64,000 nucleotides of DNA from Achromobacter sp. Root83 (GTDB lineage Bacteria; Pseudomonadota; Gammaproteobacteria; Burkholderiales; Burkholderiaceae_B), in the NCBI RefSeq assembly GCF_001428845.1, contig NZ_LMIU01000001.1, positions 806,984-870,983 on the forward strand, read 5' to 3'. A model generated the notes under the pieces. It was not told the DNA's origin. It ran no database searches and was given only the letters and a program-made list of their open reading frames with translations. The translations under genes were made by a program, and so were the position numbers. Below are positions 51,284 through 58,794 of the stretch, piece by piece. The stretch's first letter is position 1. Every line of letters begins with the position of its first letter.

Positions 51284-52176
51284 TGACGCGCGGCGGCTGG
51301 ACGGGCGATGGACACGGGAGCGCTGGACGTCGCGCCCGCAACGGGGGCGGCGGGCTTGACCTGGCCTTCCGTCTTGGATTTGACCTTGGGCTGCGCAGCC
51401 GCGCCGCCATCGTAGATTTCGTCTTCGACGTGCATCACGAAGGAATTCAGGGTCTCGCGCACCATGGCCGGACCGCGCTTCTCGCACATCATCGAGATGC
51501 CTTGCAGCACCATGTTCATGGACTCGACACGGCGCGCGGTGCGGCGTTCCAGCTTCAGCGCGATCGGCTTGCAGACCAGGTTGGCCAGCAGGATGCCGTA
51601 GAAGGTGGTCATCAGGCCGATGGCGAGCTGCTGGCCGATGGTCTGCATGCTGCCGTCGCCCAGAATGGCCATCATGTTGACCAGGCCGACCAGCGTGCCC
51701 AGCATGCCGAAGGCGGGCGCGAACGTGGCCATGACCCGGAACATCTGCGCTTCGGCCTGTTCGCGGGCGCGCAGGCGCGCCACGCGCCATTGCAGCAGTT
51801 CGATGATCTGCTCTTCGGGCGTGTTGTCGATGATGAGCTGCACGCCCGTGCGCAGGAAGGGATTCGAGACTTTCTTGAGTTCGTGTTCGACCTTGTGGAC
51901 GTCGGCGTTCATCCAGAGCTGGGCCATCGAGACCAGTTCCTCGATGTCGCGCTGCTGGTCGTGCTGGTCGTTGCGGAACACGGTACGCACCAGCTTGAAG
52001 ATGCGCACCACCTCGGACAGCGGATAGGCGATGAACAGCGCGGCGCAGGTGCCACCCAGCACGATGGCCAGGCCTGGCAGGTTGAAATACATGCTCGCGT
52101 CGGTGGCGGAGAGCGCCACGACGATGACCAGGGTGAGCAGGCCGACAACGGCGCCGATGACGGTAGACGGATTCAT
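51280..52176 (-). CDS. MotA/TolQ/ExbB-family proton channel protein
   Basis: A 298-residue MotA/PomA-like stator subunit. It starts MNPSTVIGAVVGLLTLVIVV, has a second helix (YFNLPGLAIVLGGTCAALF), a cytoplasmic domain rich in charged residues (QHDQQRDIEELVSMAQLW; LQWRVARLRAREQAEAQMF), and the channel helices FAPAFGMLGTLVGLVNMMA and IGLMTTFYGILLANLV. The charged cytoplasmic loop is where flagellar MotA touches FliG. The C-terminus carries a Lys/Pro/Ala tail. Co-encoded with the MotB-like gene. Confidence 0.9.
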   Translation of the reverse strand: MNPSTVIGAVVGLLTLVIVVALSATDASMYFNLPGLAIVLGGTCAALFIAYPLSEVVRIFKLVRTVFRNDQHDQQRDIEELVSMAQLWMNADVHKVEHELKKVSNPFLRTGVQLIIDNTPEEQIIELLQWRVARLRAREQAEAQMFRVMATFAPAFGMLGTLVGLVNMMAILGDGSMQTIGQQLAIGLMTTFYGILLANLVCKPIALKLERRTARRVESMNMVLQGISMMCEKRGPAMVRETLNSFVMHVEDEIYDGGAAAQPKVKSKTEGQVKPAAPVAGATSSAPVSIARPAAARQ

Positions 52177-52311
52177 GGATCTTGCCCGATAACAAAGGCA
52201 TCCCACGCGCGGAATGCCGGATTTTCGGGAATTCTAGCCAGGAGATCGCCTCGGCAATTGGCCGGAAAGCGGGGCGAAAGGGGCGGTAAGCGCGGCGTTA
52301 ACCTGGCTGTC

Positions 52312-52354
52312 AGGCAGGCACCGCGCGGAATAAGGCAGGCGCCCCGCGGAATAA
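52312..52354. repeat. Two tandem 21-bp repeats
   Basis: AGGCAGGC(A/G)CC(G/C)CGCGGAATAA is present at 52312-52333 and again at 52333-52354, in the spacer between the MotA-like gene's promoter side and the end of the GNAT gene. Confidence 0.6.
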
Positions 52355-52382
52355 ATAAGGGGGGCGGATGCGGCGCCCGTGC

Positions 52383-52943
52383 TCAGACGGGCTGGCGGGC
52401 CAGCCATTCGTCGCGGCCGATCTCCCAGATTTCGCTGAGATATCGCCCGCCGACGTAGCCGCGCTCTTCGGTTTTCACCACGCGCATGCCGGTGCGCTCG
52501 GAGATCCGGCGCGACGCCGTGTTGTCGATGGCCTTCGGGGCGCGCAGCACGGGCTTGCCCAGCACGCCAAACCAGTAGCCGGTGACCGCCGCGCTGGCTT
52601 CGGTCATGTAGCCCCGGCCCTGATGGACGGGGTCCAGCCAGAAACCGCGATTATTTTCGGCGTCGTCGTCCATCAGGCTGATGACGCCAATGAGCCGGTC
52701 CGGCGCCTCGCGGGTGCGGATCGACCAATGCCATTGCGAGCCTCGGCGCATGGCGGGCAGGGCGAACGCCTCGACGAATTGCCGCGCGCCATCGGGCGGA
52801 TACGGCCAGGGCACCCGGTCGGCCAGGAATCGCACCACTTCCCATTGGGGAAAAATGCGCTGGATGGCGTCGGCGTCCTCCAGGTCCAAGGGGCGCAGGA
52901 CGAGGCGGGCGGTGGTCAGGACAGGCGGCGGGGCGTGGGTCAT
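52383..52943 (-). CDS. GNAT family N-acetyltransferase (RimJ/RimL-like)
   Basis: A 186-residue acetyltransferase. The opening TTARLVLRPLDLEDADAIQR, the acetyl-CoA loop region LDPVHQGRGYMTEASAAVTG and the ending RISERTGMRVVKTEERGYVG are typical. The frame is open to 53183, but that part would translate the 35-bp repeat tract, so ATG 52943 (MTHAPPPVLTT) is preferred. Substrate unknown. Its promoter side is the repeat tract shared with the divergent NYN-domain gene. Confidence 0.9.
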   Translation of the reverse strand: MTHAPPPVLTTARLVLRPLDLEDADAIQRIFPQWEVVRFLADRVPWPYPPDGARQFVEAFALPAMRRGSQWHWSIRTREAPDRLIGVISLMDDDAENNRGFWLDPVHQGRGYMTEASAAVTGYWFGVLGKPVLRAPKAIDNTASRRISERTGMRVVKTEERGYVGGRYLSEIWEIGRDEWLARQPV

Positions 52944-52966
52944 CGCGGCTGGACAGGAGGCGGAAG

Positions 52967-53134
52967 GCGTTGAACGGGATATGTATAAAAGGGGTGCTTG
53001 GGGGCGTTGAAGGGGATCTGTACCAGGGGGCCGGCGGGCGTTGAGGGGAATCTGTACAAGGGGTGCCGGGGGGCGTTGAAGGGGCTCTGTACAAGGGGCC
53101 CGGGGGGCAATCAACGGGATATGTATATCATGGG
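52967..53134. repeat. Five imperfect copies of a 34-37 bp repeat
   Basis: Units starting at 52967, 53004, 53038, 53073 and 53107 share the pattern GTTGAA-GGG-ATNTGTA-(C/T)A-AGGGG plus a G/C-rich filler. The first and last copies contain ATATGTATA, the middle ones CTGTAC. They fill the spacer between the divergent GNAT and NYN-LOTUS genes, ending 60 bases before the latter's start. Confidence 0.8.
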
Positions 53135-53194
53135 CGAAATCTGGCGGCGCATTGCCTGGCATTGCCCCTTGCGGCCGCAGCATTGGAGAAGAGC

Positions 53195-55240
53195 ATGAAC
53201 AACCCCAACGAAAACGTCAGCATGGCGCTTTTCTGCGACTTCGAGAACGTGGCGCTGGGAGTGCGCGACACCAAGTACCAGAAGTTCGACATCCGGCCGG
53301 TCCTCGAGCGCTTGCTGCTCAAGGGCAGCATCGTGGTCAAGAAAGCCTACTGCGACTGGGAACGCTACAAGGAATTCAAGGCGCCCATGCACGAGGCCAA
53401 TTTCGAGCTGATCGAAATTCCGCACGTGCGCCAGTCGGGCAAGAATTCGGCCGACATCCGCCTGGTCGTGGATGCGCTGGACTTCTGCTACACCAAGTCG
53501 CACGTCAACACCTTTGTGATCATCAGCGGCGATTCGGACTTCTCGCCGCTGGTGTCCAAGCTACGCGAGAACAACAAGACGGTGATCGGCGTGGGCGTCA
53601 AGCAGTCCACCTCGGACCTGCTCATCGCCAACTGCGACGAGTTCATTTTCTATGACGACCTGGCGCGCGAAGGCCAGCGCACCGCGGAAGCGCGGCGCGA
53701 CACCCGGGGCGGGGGCGCGCCCGCCCAGCGCCGCACGCCGGACGAAGAGCGCCGCCGCAAGGAGGAACTCGACGCGCGCAAGACGCAGGCGGTCGAGATG
53801 GTTGTCGAGACCTTCGAGGCGCTGATGGCCGAACGCGGCGACAGCGGCAAGATCTGGGCCTCCGCCCTGAAGGACGCCCTGAAGCGCCGCAAGCCTGATT
53901 TCAACGAGTCCTACTATGGATTCCGCGCCTTCGGCAATCTGCTGGAAGAGGCGCAGTCGCGCGGCTTCCTGGAAGTGGGCCGCGAAGAAAAGTCGGGCAC
54001 TTATGTGTACCGCGACAGCACGGGCATCGAACCGGCCATCCACGGTGAAGGGTCCCGGCCGGCCGCCGCGCGCCAGCCGGCCCCCGAGGCCGGCGACGCA
54101 CACGCCGGCGCCACGCAGGAAGGTTCCGGCGGCAGAACCGCCCGCAGGTCGCGCGGGGGCCGCAAGACGGCGGGCGGCGGCAGAGGTGCCAGCCAGAACG
54201 CGGACCACGCCGTGCCGGAAGAGGGCGCCGCGGCGCCGGCCGAAACCACCACGCACGGGGAGGCTTCCTCGCAAGGCGATACGTTCCAGCAAGGCGATAC
54301 GTTCCAACCAGGCGATGCGTTCCAGCACGGCGATACGGTCCAGCAAGGCGATACGTCCCAGCCGGGCGATGCGGGCCAGCGGGCTGAGGCGTCCCAGCAC
54401 ATCGATGCCGCAGAGCGGACCGATGCGTCGCGGCGGACCGGGGCATCCCGACGGAACGAGGCGTCACAGCGGAGCGGGGCATCCCGGCGGAACGAGGGCT
54501 CACAGCGGAACGAGGGCTCACAGCGGAACGAGGGCTCACAGCGGAACGAAGGCTCACAGCGGAACGAAGGCTCACAGCGGAACGAGGCGTCGCAGCGAAC
54601 CGAGTCGTCGCAGCGGGCCGATGCGCCTAGGCACGACGTTGCGTCCCAGCCGACCAGCGCGGCTCAGCAAGACGATGCATCCCAGCGGACCGAGGCTGCG
54701 CGTCGGGCGGATACGCCCGCGTCCACCCAGGCGCCCAAAAAGTCACTGATCCCCATTCCGATGCCCAAGCCCTATCAGCCGCCGCGGCACACCGCCGTCG
54801 TGGCCGGGCCGCCGCCGACCGTGAACGTGGCCGAGTGGACTTTCGAGGCGCCGCCGGCGGATACGCGCCGGGAACAACCCGCCAAGGTGTCCGACCCCTT
54901 CGCGGGCGGGGTACCCCGCGCAGCCGCCGAACCGGCGCCCGCGCCGGCCACCCCGGCCAAGCGCAGTGGCGCCAGCAAGACGGCGACGGCCAAGACGGCA
55001 GCGGCCAAGACGGCAACGGCCAAGACGGCTGCCGCCAAGGCGGGCGAAAGCGGCACGGGCAAGACCGCCCGTGCCACGGCGGCAAAATCCGCTGCCGCGC
55101 CTGCGGCGTCCCCGGACAAACCGGCCGCCGATTCCGCGCAGCCGGCCGAAGCCGAAGCACCCGCCAAGCCGGCTCGCAAGACCGCTCGCAAGACCGCCAC
55201 CAGTGCGCGCCGGCCAAAAAAGGCCGAGACAGAATCCTGA
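53195..55240 (+). CDS. NYN-domain and OST-HTH/LOTUS protein with repetitive C-terminal region
   Basis: A 681-residue protein. The NYN (PIN-like) nuclease domain (about 5-160) has acidic residues in ALFCDFENVALG (Asp15), ADIRLVVDALDF (Asp87, Asp93) and ISGDSDFSPLV (Asp113, Asp115), all as in LabA/Limkain-type RNases. A LOTUS/OST-HTH domain follows (about 205-280: VVETFEALMAERGDSGKIWA, RRKPDFNESYYGFRAFGNLL). The last 400 residues are low-complexity: QGDTFQ-type and QRNEGS-type 6-residue repeats, then a Lys/Ala histone-H1-like tail (AKTAAAKTATAK). Probably an RNA-binding or RNA-cleaving regulator. ATG 53195 with GGAGAAGAG upstream. Confidence 0.9.
   Translation: MNNPNENVSMALFCDFENVALGVRDTKYQKFDIRPVLERLLLKGSIVVKKAYCDWERYKEFKAPMHEANFELIEIPHVRQSGKNSADIRLVVDALDFCYTKSHVNTFVIISGDSDFSPLVSKLRENNKTVIGVGVKQSTSDLLIANCDEFIFYDDLAREGQRTAEARRDTRGGGAPAQRRTPDEERRRKEELDARKTQAVEMVVETFEALMAERGDSGKIWASALKDALKRRKPDFNESYYGFRAFGNLLEEAQSRGFLEVGREEKSGTYVYRDSTGIEPAIHGEGSRPAAARQPAPEAGDAHAGATQEGSGGRTARRSRGGRKTAGGGRGASQNADHAVPEEGAAAPAETTTHGEASSQGDTFQQGDTFQPGDAFQHGDTVQQGDTSQPGDAGQRAEASQHIDAAERTDASRRTGASRRNEASQRSGASRRNEGSQRNEGSQRNEGSQRNEGSQRNEGSQRNEASQRTESSQRADAPRHDVASQPTSAAQQDDASQRTEAARRADTPASTQAPKKSLIPIPMPKPYQPPRHTAVVAGPPPTVNVAEWTFEAPPADTRREQPAKVSDPFAGGVPRAAAEPAPAPATPAKRSGASKTATAKTAAAKTATAKTAAAKAGESGTGKTARATAAKSAAAPAASPDKPAADSAQPAEAEAPAKPARKTARKTATSARRPKKAETES
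54270..54600 (+). repeat. 18-bp tandem repeats within the NYN-LOTUS gene
   Basis: Two tracts keep an 18-base period. The first (about 54270-54375) encodes QGDTFQ, QGDTFQ, PGDAFQ, HGDTVQ, QGDTSQ and PGDAGQ. The second starts at 54488 with CGGAACGAGGGCTCACAG and repeats at 54506, 54524, 54542 and 54560 with two silent variants, then degenerates at 54578; it encodes QRNEGS. Near-identity of the second set indicates recent expansion. Confidence 0.9.
54965..55235 (+). repeat. Lys/Ala-encoding degenerate repeats at the 3' end of the NYN-LOTUS gene
   Basis: A 15-base-period tract (ACGGCCAAGACGGCA and variants) encodes AKTAT and AKTAA pentads, from about residue 596 onward. The basic tail resembles AlgP/histone H1-like repeats and probably binds nucleic acid non-specifically. 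Confidence 0.7.
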
Positions 55241-55420
55241 TCGGCGGTGCATGCGCGGGCCCCTGCGGGCCCTTTCCAGGGGAGCGCGTCCTGGCCTGCC
55301 GGGCTGCCATAGCGGCCCGGCGTGGCGCCCAGTTCGCGCTTGACTATGATTCCACGCTCCGGACGCGGGGTTTGCGGCACGCTTTGCCCGCAGCGCGTCC
55401 TTTTGTCGGGCATCCCTTCC

Positions 55421-55927
55421 ATGCAATACGTGCTGGTCAGTTCCTGTCTGTTGGGCAAGCCCGTGCGCTACGACGGTCGCGGCGTGCCCAATGGCGATGC
55501 CGTGCTTGCCCGCTGGCTGGAGCAGGGCCGGGTGGTGCCGGTCTGTCCGGAAGTGGCGGGCGGCATGCCGATACCCCGGCCGCCGGCTGAAATCGAACCG
55601 GGCAAGGACGCGGCCGCCGTGCTGTCCAGCCAGGCGCGGGTGGTGGCGGTGACGGGCGACGACGTTACGGTGCCGTTCGTGCGCGGCGCGCACGAGGCGC
55701 TGGCGGCGGCGCGTGAGCGCGGCATCCGCGTGGCGGTGCTGAAAGAGGGCAGTCCGTCCTGCGGCAGCGGCTATGTGTATGACGGCCATTTCGCGGGCCG
55801 CCGCCAGCCCGGCGCCGGCGTGGCCGCCGAACTGCTGCGCCGCGCCGGCGTGCGGGTCTTCAGTGAAAAACAATGGCCCGAGGCCGCGGCCTGCCTGGCC
55901 CTGCTGGAGGCGGACGATGGGCGCTGA
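55421..55927 (+). CDS. DUF523 family protein
   Basis: A 168-residue protein of the DUF523 (YbbK-like) family. Conserved features: VLVSSCLLGKPVRYDGRGVP near the start, VPVCPEVAGGMPIPRPPAEI, and KEGSPSCGSGYVYDG. The three cysteines (SSCLLG, PVCPE, PSCGS) could coordinate a metal or iron-sulfur cluster. Function unknown. ATG 55421 chosen because it fits the family start. The downstream membrane-protein gene overlaps its end by 11 bases. Confidence 0.9.
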   Translation: MQYVLVSSCLLGKPVRYDGRGVPNGDAVLARWLEQGRVVPVCPEVAGGMPIPRPPAEIEPGKDAAAVLSSQARVVAVTGDDVTVPFVRGAHEALAAARERGIRVAVLKEGSPSCGSGYVYDGHFAGRRQPGAGVAAELLRRAGVRVFSEKQWPEAAACLALLEADDGR

Positions 55928-56234
55928 CCTCGGCGACTGGCTGGTGCTGCTGGGCGTGGCCGGAGCCGGGGTCCTGATCTGGAAAGCCGCGGCCCGCGCC
56001 GGCCGCAGCCGGGTTCTGGCGCGCGTGGCGGCGGTGGCAAGCCTGGGCTGTTCCGCGTTTTTCTTCTACGCCTGGTATGCGCAGTACCTGAAATGGGACT
56101 TCAATGAGCTGGGCCGCCACTATGACGCCGTCGATCAGGTGGTCTACACGGATTCGGGCTTTGTGTGGGTGCTGCCGGCCGGCGTGCTGCTGATCGTCGG
56201 CCTGCTGTACGCCTGGCGGGGCTGGCGGCGCTGA
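55917..56234 (+). CDS. Small membrane protein overlapping the DUF523 gene
   Basis: A 105-residue protein with three hydrophobic helices: WLVLLGVAGAGVLIWKA, VAAVASLGCSAFFFYAWYAQYL and WVLPAGVLLIVGLLYAWRGW. A short loop DFNELGRHYDAVDQVVYTDSG separates the last two. I do not recognise the family. It overlaps the DUF523 stop by 11 bases in another frame and so appears co-translated. Convergent with the Bug receptor gene. Confidence 0.72.
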   Translation: MGADLGDWLVLLGVAGAGVLIWKAAARAGRSRVLARVAAVASLGCSAFFFYAWYAQYLKWDFNELGRHYDAVDQVVYTDSGFVWVLPAGVLLIVGLLYAWRGWRR

Positions 56235-56263
56235 TACGCCCGCCGCGCCAGCGTGCCCCGCGC

Positions 56264-57241
56264 CTATTCGGTGCGGATGTTTGCCTGCTGCACGATCTTG
56301 CCGTTGTCGGCATATTCCTTTTGCACCTGGGCCGTGAACTGTTCGACCGTGCCGGGCGACATGATGTTCAGGGCGTCGGTCAGCGGCTTGCTGATGTCCG
56401 GCATGGCGGCCACCTTGTTGATCAGGGCGTTCATGCGCGCGCGAAACGCAGGGCTGCTGCTGGCGGGCGCGAAGAAGCCGAAGGTGGACGTCATGTTGGC
56501 CATCGGGTAGCCCAATTCGGCCAGCGTGGGCGTGTCGGGCCGGCCGGGCAGGCGGGCCGGTGAACCCACCGCCAGCAGCTTGAGCTTGCCTTCGTCTATC
56601 AAGGTGTTGACCGGTCCGGAAGCATTGACCAGCATCAGCGTGAACTGCCCGCCCAGCGCGTCGGGCACCATCTGCGCCATGCCCTTGTAGGGCACGTGCG
56701 TGATGCGCACGGCGGCCTGGCCGTTGATCTGTTCCAGCATCAGGTGTCCCAGCGATCCCACGCCGGCGGTCGCCAGCGACAGGCCGTCCGGATCCGCCTT
56801 GGCTTGATCCAGCATGTCCTTGAAGGTCTTGCCCGTGAATTTGGGCCCGCCCACCAGGAACACGGGCGAATACATGACGGACGCCACCGGCGCCAGGTCC
56901 TTCAAGGGGTCGTACAGGGTCTTCATCACATGGGGCGACAGCGTGACCGGGCTGACGGCGGTGAATGCCAGCGTGTGCTCGTCCTGGGCCCGGGCGACGG
57001 TGTTCATGCCTATCATGCCGCCCGCGCCGCCCCGGTTCTCGACCACGACGGGGCGGGCCAGTTCCACCGCGAGTTTCTGCGCGAATGCGCGGGCCGTGTT
57101 GTCGACGATGCCGCCCGCGCCATAAGGCACGACGATGGTCATCGCTTGCGGCTTGGCATCGCCCTGCGCCTGGACGCTGGCGGAAAACGCGCAGGTGGCG
57201 CCAAGGGCGCATAGCCCCGCGATCCGCTTGAAGTTCAACAT
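56264..57241 (-). CDS. Bug/TctC-family periplasmic binding protein
   Basis: A 325-residue tripartite-tricarboxylate receptor. The signal peptide ends at SASVQAQGDAKP; family landmarks are VVPYGAGGIVDNTARAFAQK and VVVENRGGAGGMIGMNTVAR, and later GSLGHLMLEQINGQAA and HVPYKGMAQMVPDALGGQ. Ligand unknown, no TctAB partners nearby. It stands alone between a small membrane-protein gene and the Gly/Tyr-rich protein gene. Start ATG 57241 by signal peptide; the frame opens to 57295. Confidence 0.93.
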   Translation of the reverse strand: MLNFKRIAGLCALGATCAFSASVQAQGDAKPQAMTIVVPYGAGGIVDNTARAFAQKLAVELARPVVVENRGGAGGMIGMNTVARAQDEHTLAFTAVSPVTLSPHVMKTLYDPLKDLAPVASVMYSPVFLVGGPKFTGKTFKDMLDQAKADPDGLSLATAGVGSLGHLMLEQINGQAAVRITHVPYKGMAQMVPDALGGQFTLMLVNASGPVNTLIDEGKLKLLAVGSPARLPGRPDTPTLAELGYPMANMTSTFGFFAPASSSPAFRARMNALINKVAAMPDISKPLTDALNIMSPGTVEQFTAQVQKEYADNGKIVQQANIRTE

Positions 57242-57365
57242 GATTTCCCCTGGAAGGCCGGCCCTGGGGGCCGGCGCGGTATCAAGACGGGCCAAGGCGG
57301 CGCGCCGGCATGCAGTGTGTGCAGGCCGGCGCGCGGAGACAATCGGGATTACCCGGAATTGCGGA

Positions 57366-57959
57366 TCAGTGGGCGCGGTAGCCGCGGCTGGTCATGCAGG
57401 AATCCAGCGAGTGGTTGTAGCTGTCCACCATGACCTGGGTGGTCCATTGGGAAATGGTGGCGGGGTCATAGCCGCTCTGGTTCATGGCCCAGCGCTGGCA
57501 ATCGGCGGACGCGCCGGCCTGGGCGGCATCGACCGGCGGAATGGATTCGTAGTGCACCGGCTGGTATTGCGGCTGCGGCGCCGCGTAGGCAACCGGGGGG
57601 GAGTAATAGGGCCCTTCAGAGACGGAAGGTGCGGAATAATAGGGTCCTTCATAGACCGGCGCGCTGTATACCGGCGCGGCATACAGCGGCGGGCTGGTAT
57701 AGCCCACCCCCGACGAGTACACGCCGGTCTGCACATAGGAGGGGCCCGAATTGGCCGCCAGCAGCAGGCCCACCGTGGCCAGCGCGAAGGCGCCGCCAAT
57801 CCACCAGCCGTCCGAACTGCTGCCGCCCCCGCCGTGATGGTGATGGTAGCCGCCGTGTCCGCCGCCCCAATTTCCGCCGCGTGCGTCCGCCACCGCTGGC
57901 GCGCCGGCAACCGCCAGCGCCAGCGCCGCGATGACCATACGGCCTGTAAACCGATTCAT
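57366..57959 (-). CDS. Secreted Gly/His- and Tyr/Pro-rich protein
   Basis: A 197-residue exported protein, function unknown. A signal peptide (AALALAVAGAPAVADA) precedes a Gly/His block (WGGGHGGYHHHHGGGG), one hydrophobic segment (WIGGAFALATVGLLLAA), a Tyr/Pro/Ser repeat (SPPLYAAPVYSAPVYEGPYY) and a compact C-terminal domain with two cysteines (in ADCQRWAMNQSGYDP and LDSCMTSRGYRAH). This four-part layout recurs in betaproteobacterial hypothetical proteins. The His-rich block could bind metal. It is divergent from the TetR gene over 194 bases. Confidence 0.8.
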   Translation of the reverse strand: MNRFTGRMVIAALALAVAGAPAVADARGGNWGGGHGGYHHHHGGGGSSSDGWWIGGAFALATVGLLLAANSGPSYVQTGVYSSGVGYTSPPLYAAPVYSAPVYEGPYYSAPSVSEGPYYSPPVAYAAPQPQYQPVHYESIPPVDAAQAGASADCQRWAMNQSGYDPATISQWTTQVMVDSYNHSLDSCMTSRGYRAH

Positions 57960-58153
57960 GATGATGCTCCTTGACCGCCGGGAGCCGGCACATTGCGTTG
58001 GCCCGGGACGATATTCCTACTTTACCGCCGCGCCGCCGCAATATGTTTTCTCAACCGATACGGGGATTTCAACTGATTTCAGCGCGGCATTCAGCGCGGG
58101 GCGCGTTCCAGAAGGACGTGGCGAAAAGCGCGGAACGGTAGTACTTTCTCGCG

Positions 58154-58768
58154 ATGATTACGGCGCCACCCCCTTCGTTATCGCAAGACAAGCGTCTCAC
58201 CAAAGGTGAACGCACACGGCTGCACCTGCTTGATGTCGCTGCCGCGGAATTCGCGGAACGCGGGTTCCAGTACACCCGGATCAGCGACATCGTGGCCCGC
58301 GCCGGGGTGACTCAGCCTGTCTTCTACCAGTACTTCGCCAGCAAGCAGGCGGCCTACGACGAACTGGTCGGCATGTTCGCCCAGCGCCTGCGCCAGGCCA
58401 TCGTCCAGGCGCGCTTGCCCGGCGACCTGACGGGCGCCGAACTGGCGAGCCGGATCCGCCAGGGCGTGAGCGGCCTGCTGGCCATTCTGCAGGAAGATTC
58501 CAATCTGACGCGCATCGGTTTTTTCCAGGCCGACGAAGCCGAGGCCCTGAAGGACGAACTTTTGGGGATGATCGCCGACAACGTCCGCGCCGAGCAGCAG
58601 GCGGGCCTGTTCCGGCCCGAGGTGTCCGCAGACTGGTTTGCGCAATCCCTCATGGGCATCATCGAGCGGTTCACGCGCCAGGCGCCGGACGCCGACCGGC
58701 AGCAGGCCCTGGCGGAATTCATCACCGGACTGCTGCTCGACGGCATACGACGACGAAAAGCCCCCTGA
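58154..58768 (+). CDS. TetR-family transcriptional regulator
   Basis: A 204-residue TetR repressor. The HTH is in the first 60 residues: KRLTKGERTRLHLLDVAAAEF, FQYTRISDIVARAGVTQPVF and YQYFASKQAAYDELV. The rest is the helical ligand and dimerisation domain (about 75-200). The first residues MITAPPPSLSQD may be overcalled; no better ATG is visible. The divergent neighbour is the secreted protein gene, so that or a distant transporter is its target. An intrinsic terminator overlaps its stop codon. Confidence 0.9.
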   Translation: MITAPPPSLSQDKRLTKGERTRLHLLDVAAAEFAERGFQYTRISDIVARAGVTQPVFYQYFASKQAAYDELVGMFAQRLRQAIVQARLPGDLTGAELASRIRQGVSGLLAILQEDSNLTRIGFFQADEAEALKDELLGMIADNVRAEQQAGLFRPEVSADWFAQSLMGIIERFTRQAPDADRQQALAEFITGLLLDGIRRRKAP

Positions 58769-58783
58769 CAGGGGCTTTTTTTT
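58756..58783. terminator. Bidirectional intrinsic terminator
   Basis: AAAAGCCCC (58756-58764) and GGGGCTTTT pair around CTGACA, followed by a run of eight T, directly at the TetR stop. On the other strand A/T symmetry gives a T-run as well, so it also serves the Bug receptor gene that ends at 58795. Confidence 0.9.
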
Positions 58784-58794
58784 GCGTTGCCGTT

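Noticed and set aside
52967..53134. CRISPR array
   Set aside because: Units are 34-37 bp back to back with no unique spacers, and no cas genes are present.
53063..53194. Earlier start for the NYN-LOTUS gene
   Set aside because: The extra 44 codons would translate the upstream repeat tract, while the NYN domain needs no more than the MNNPNE start at 53195.
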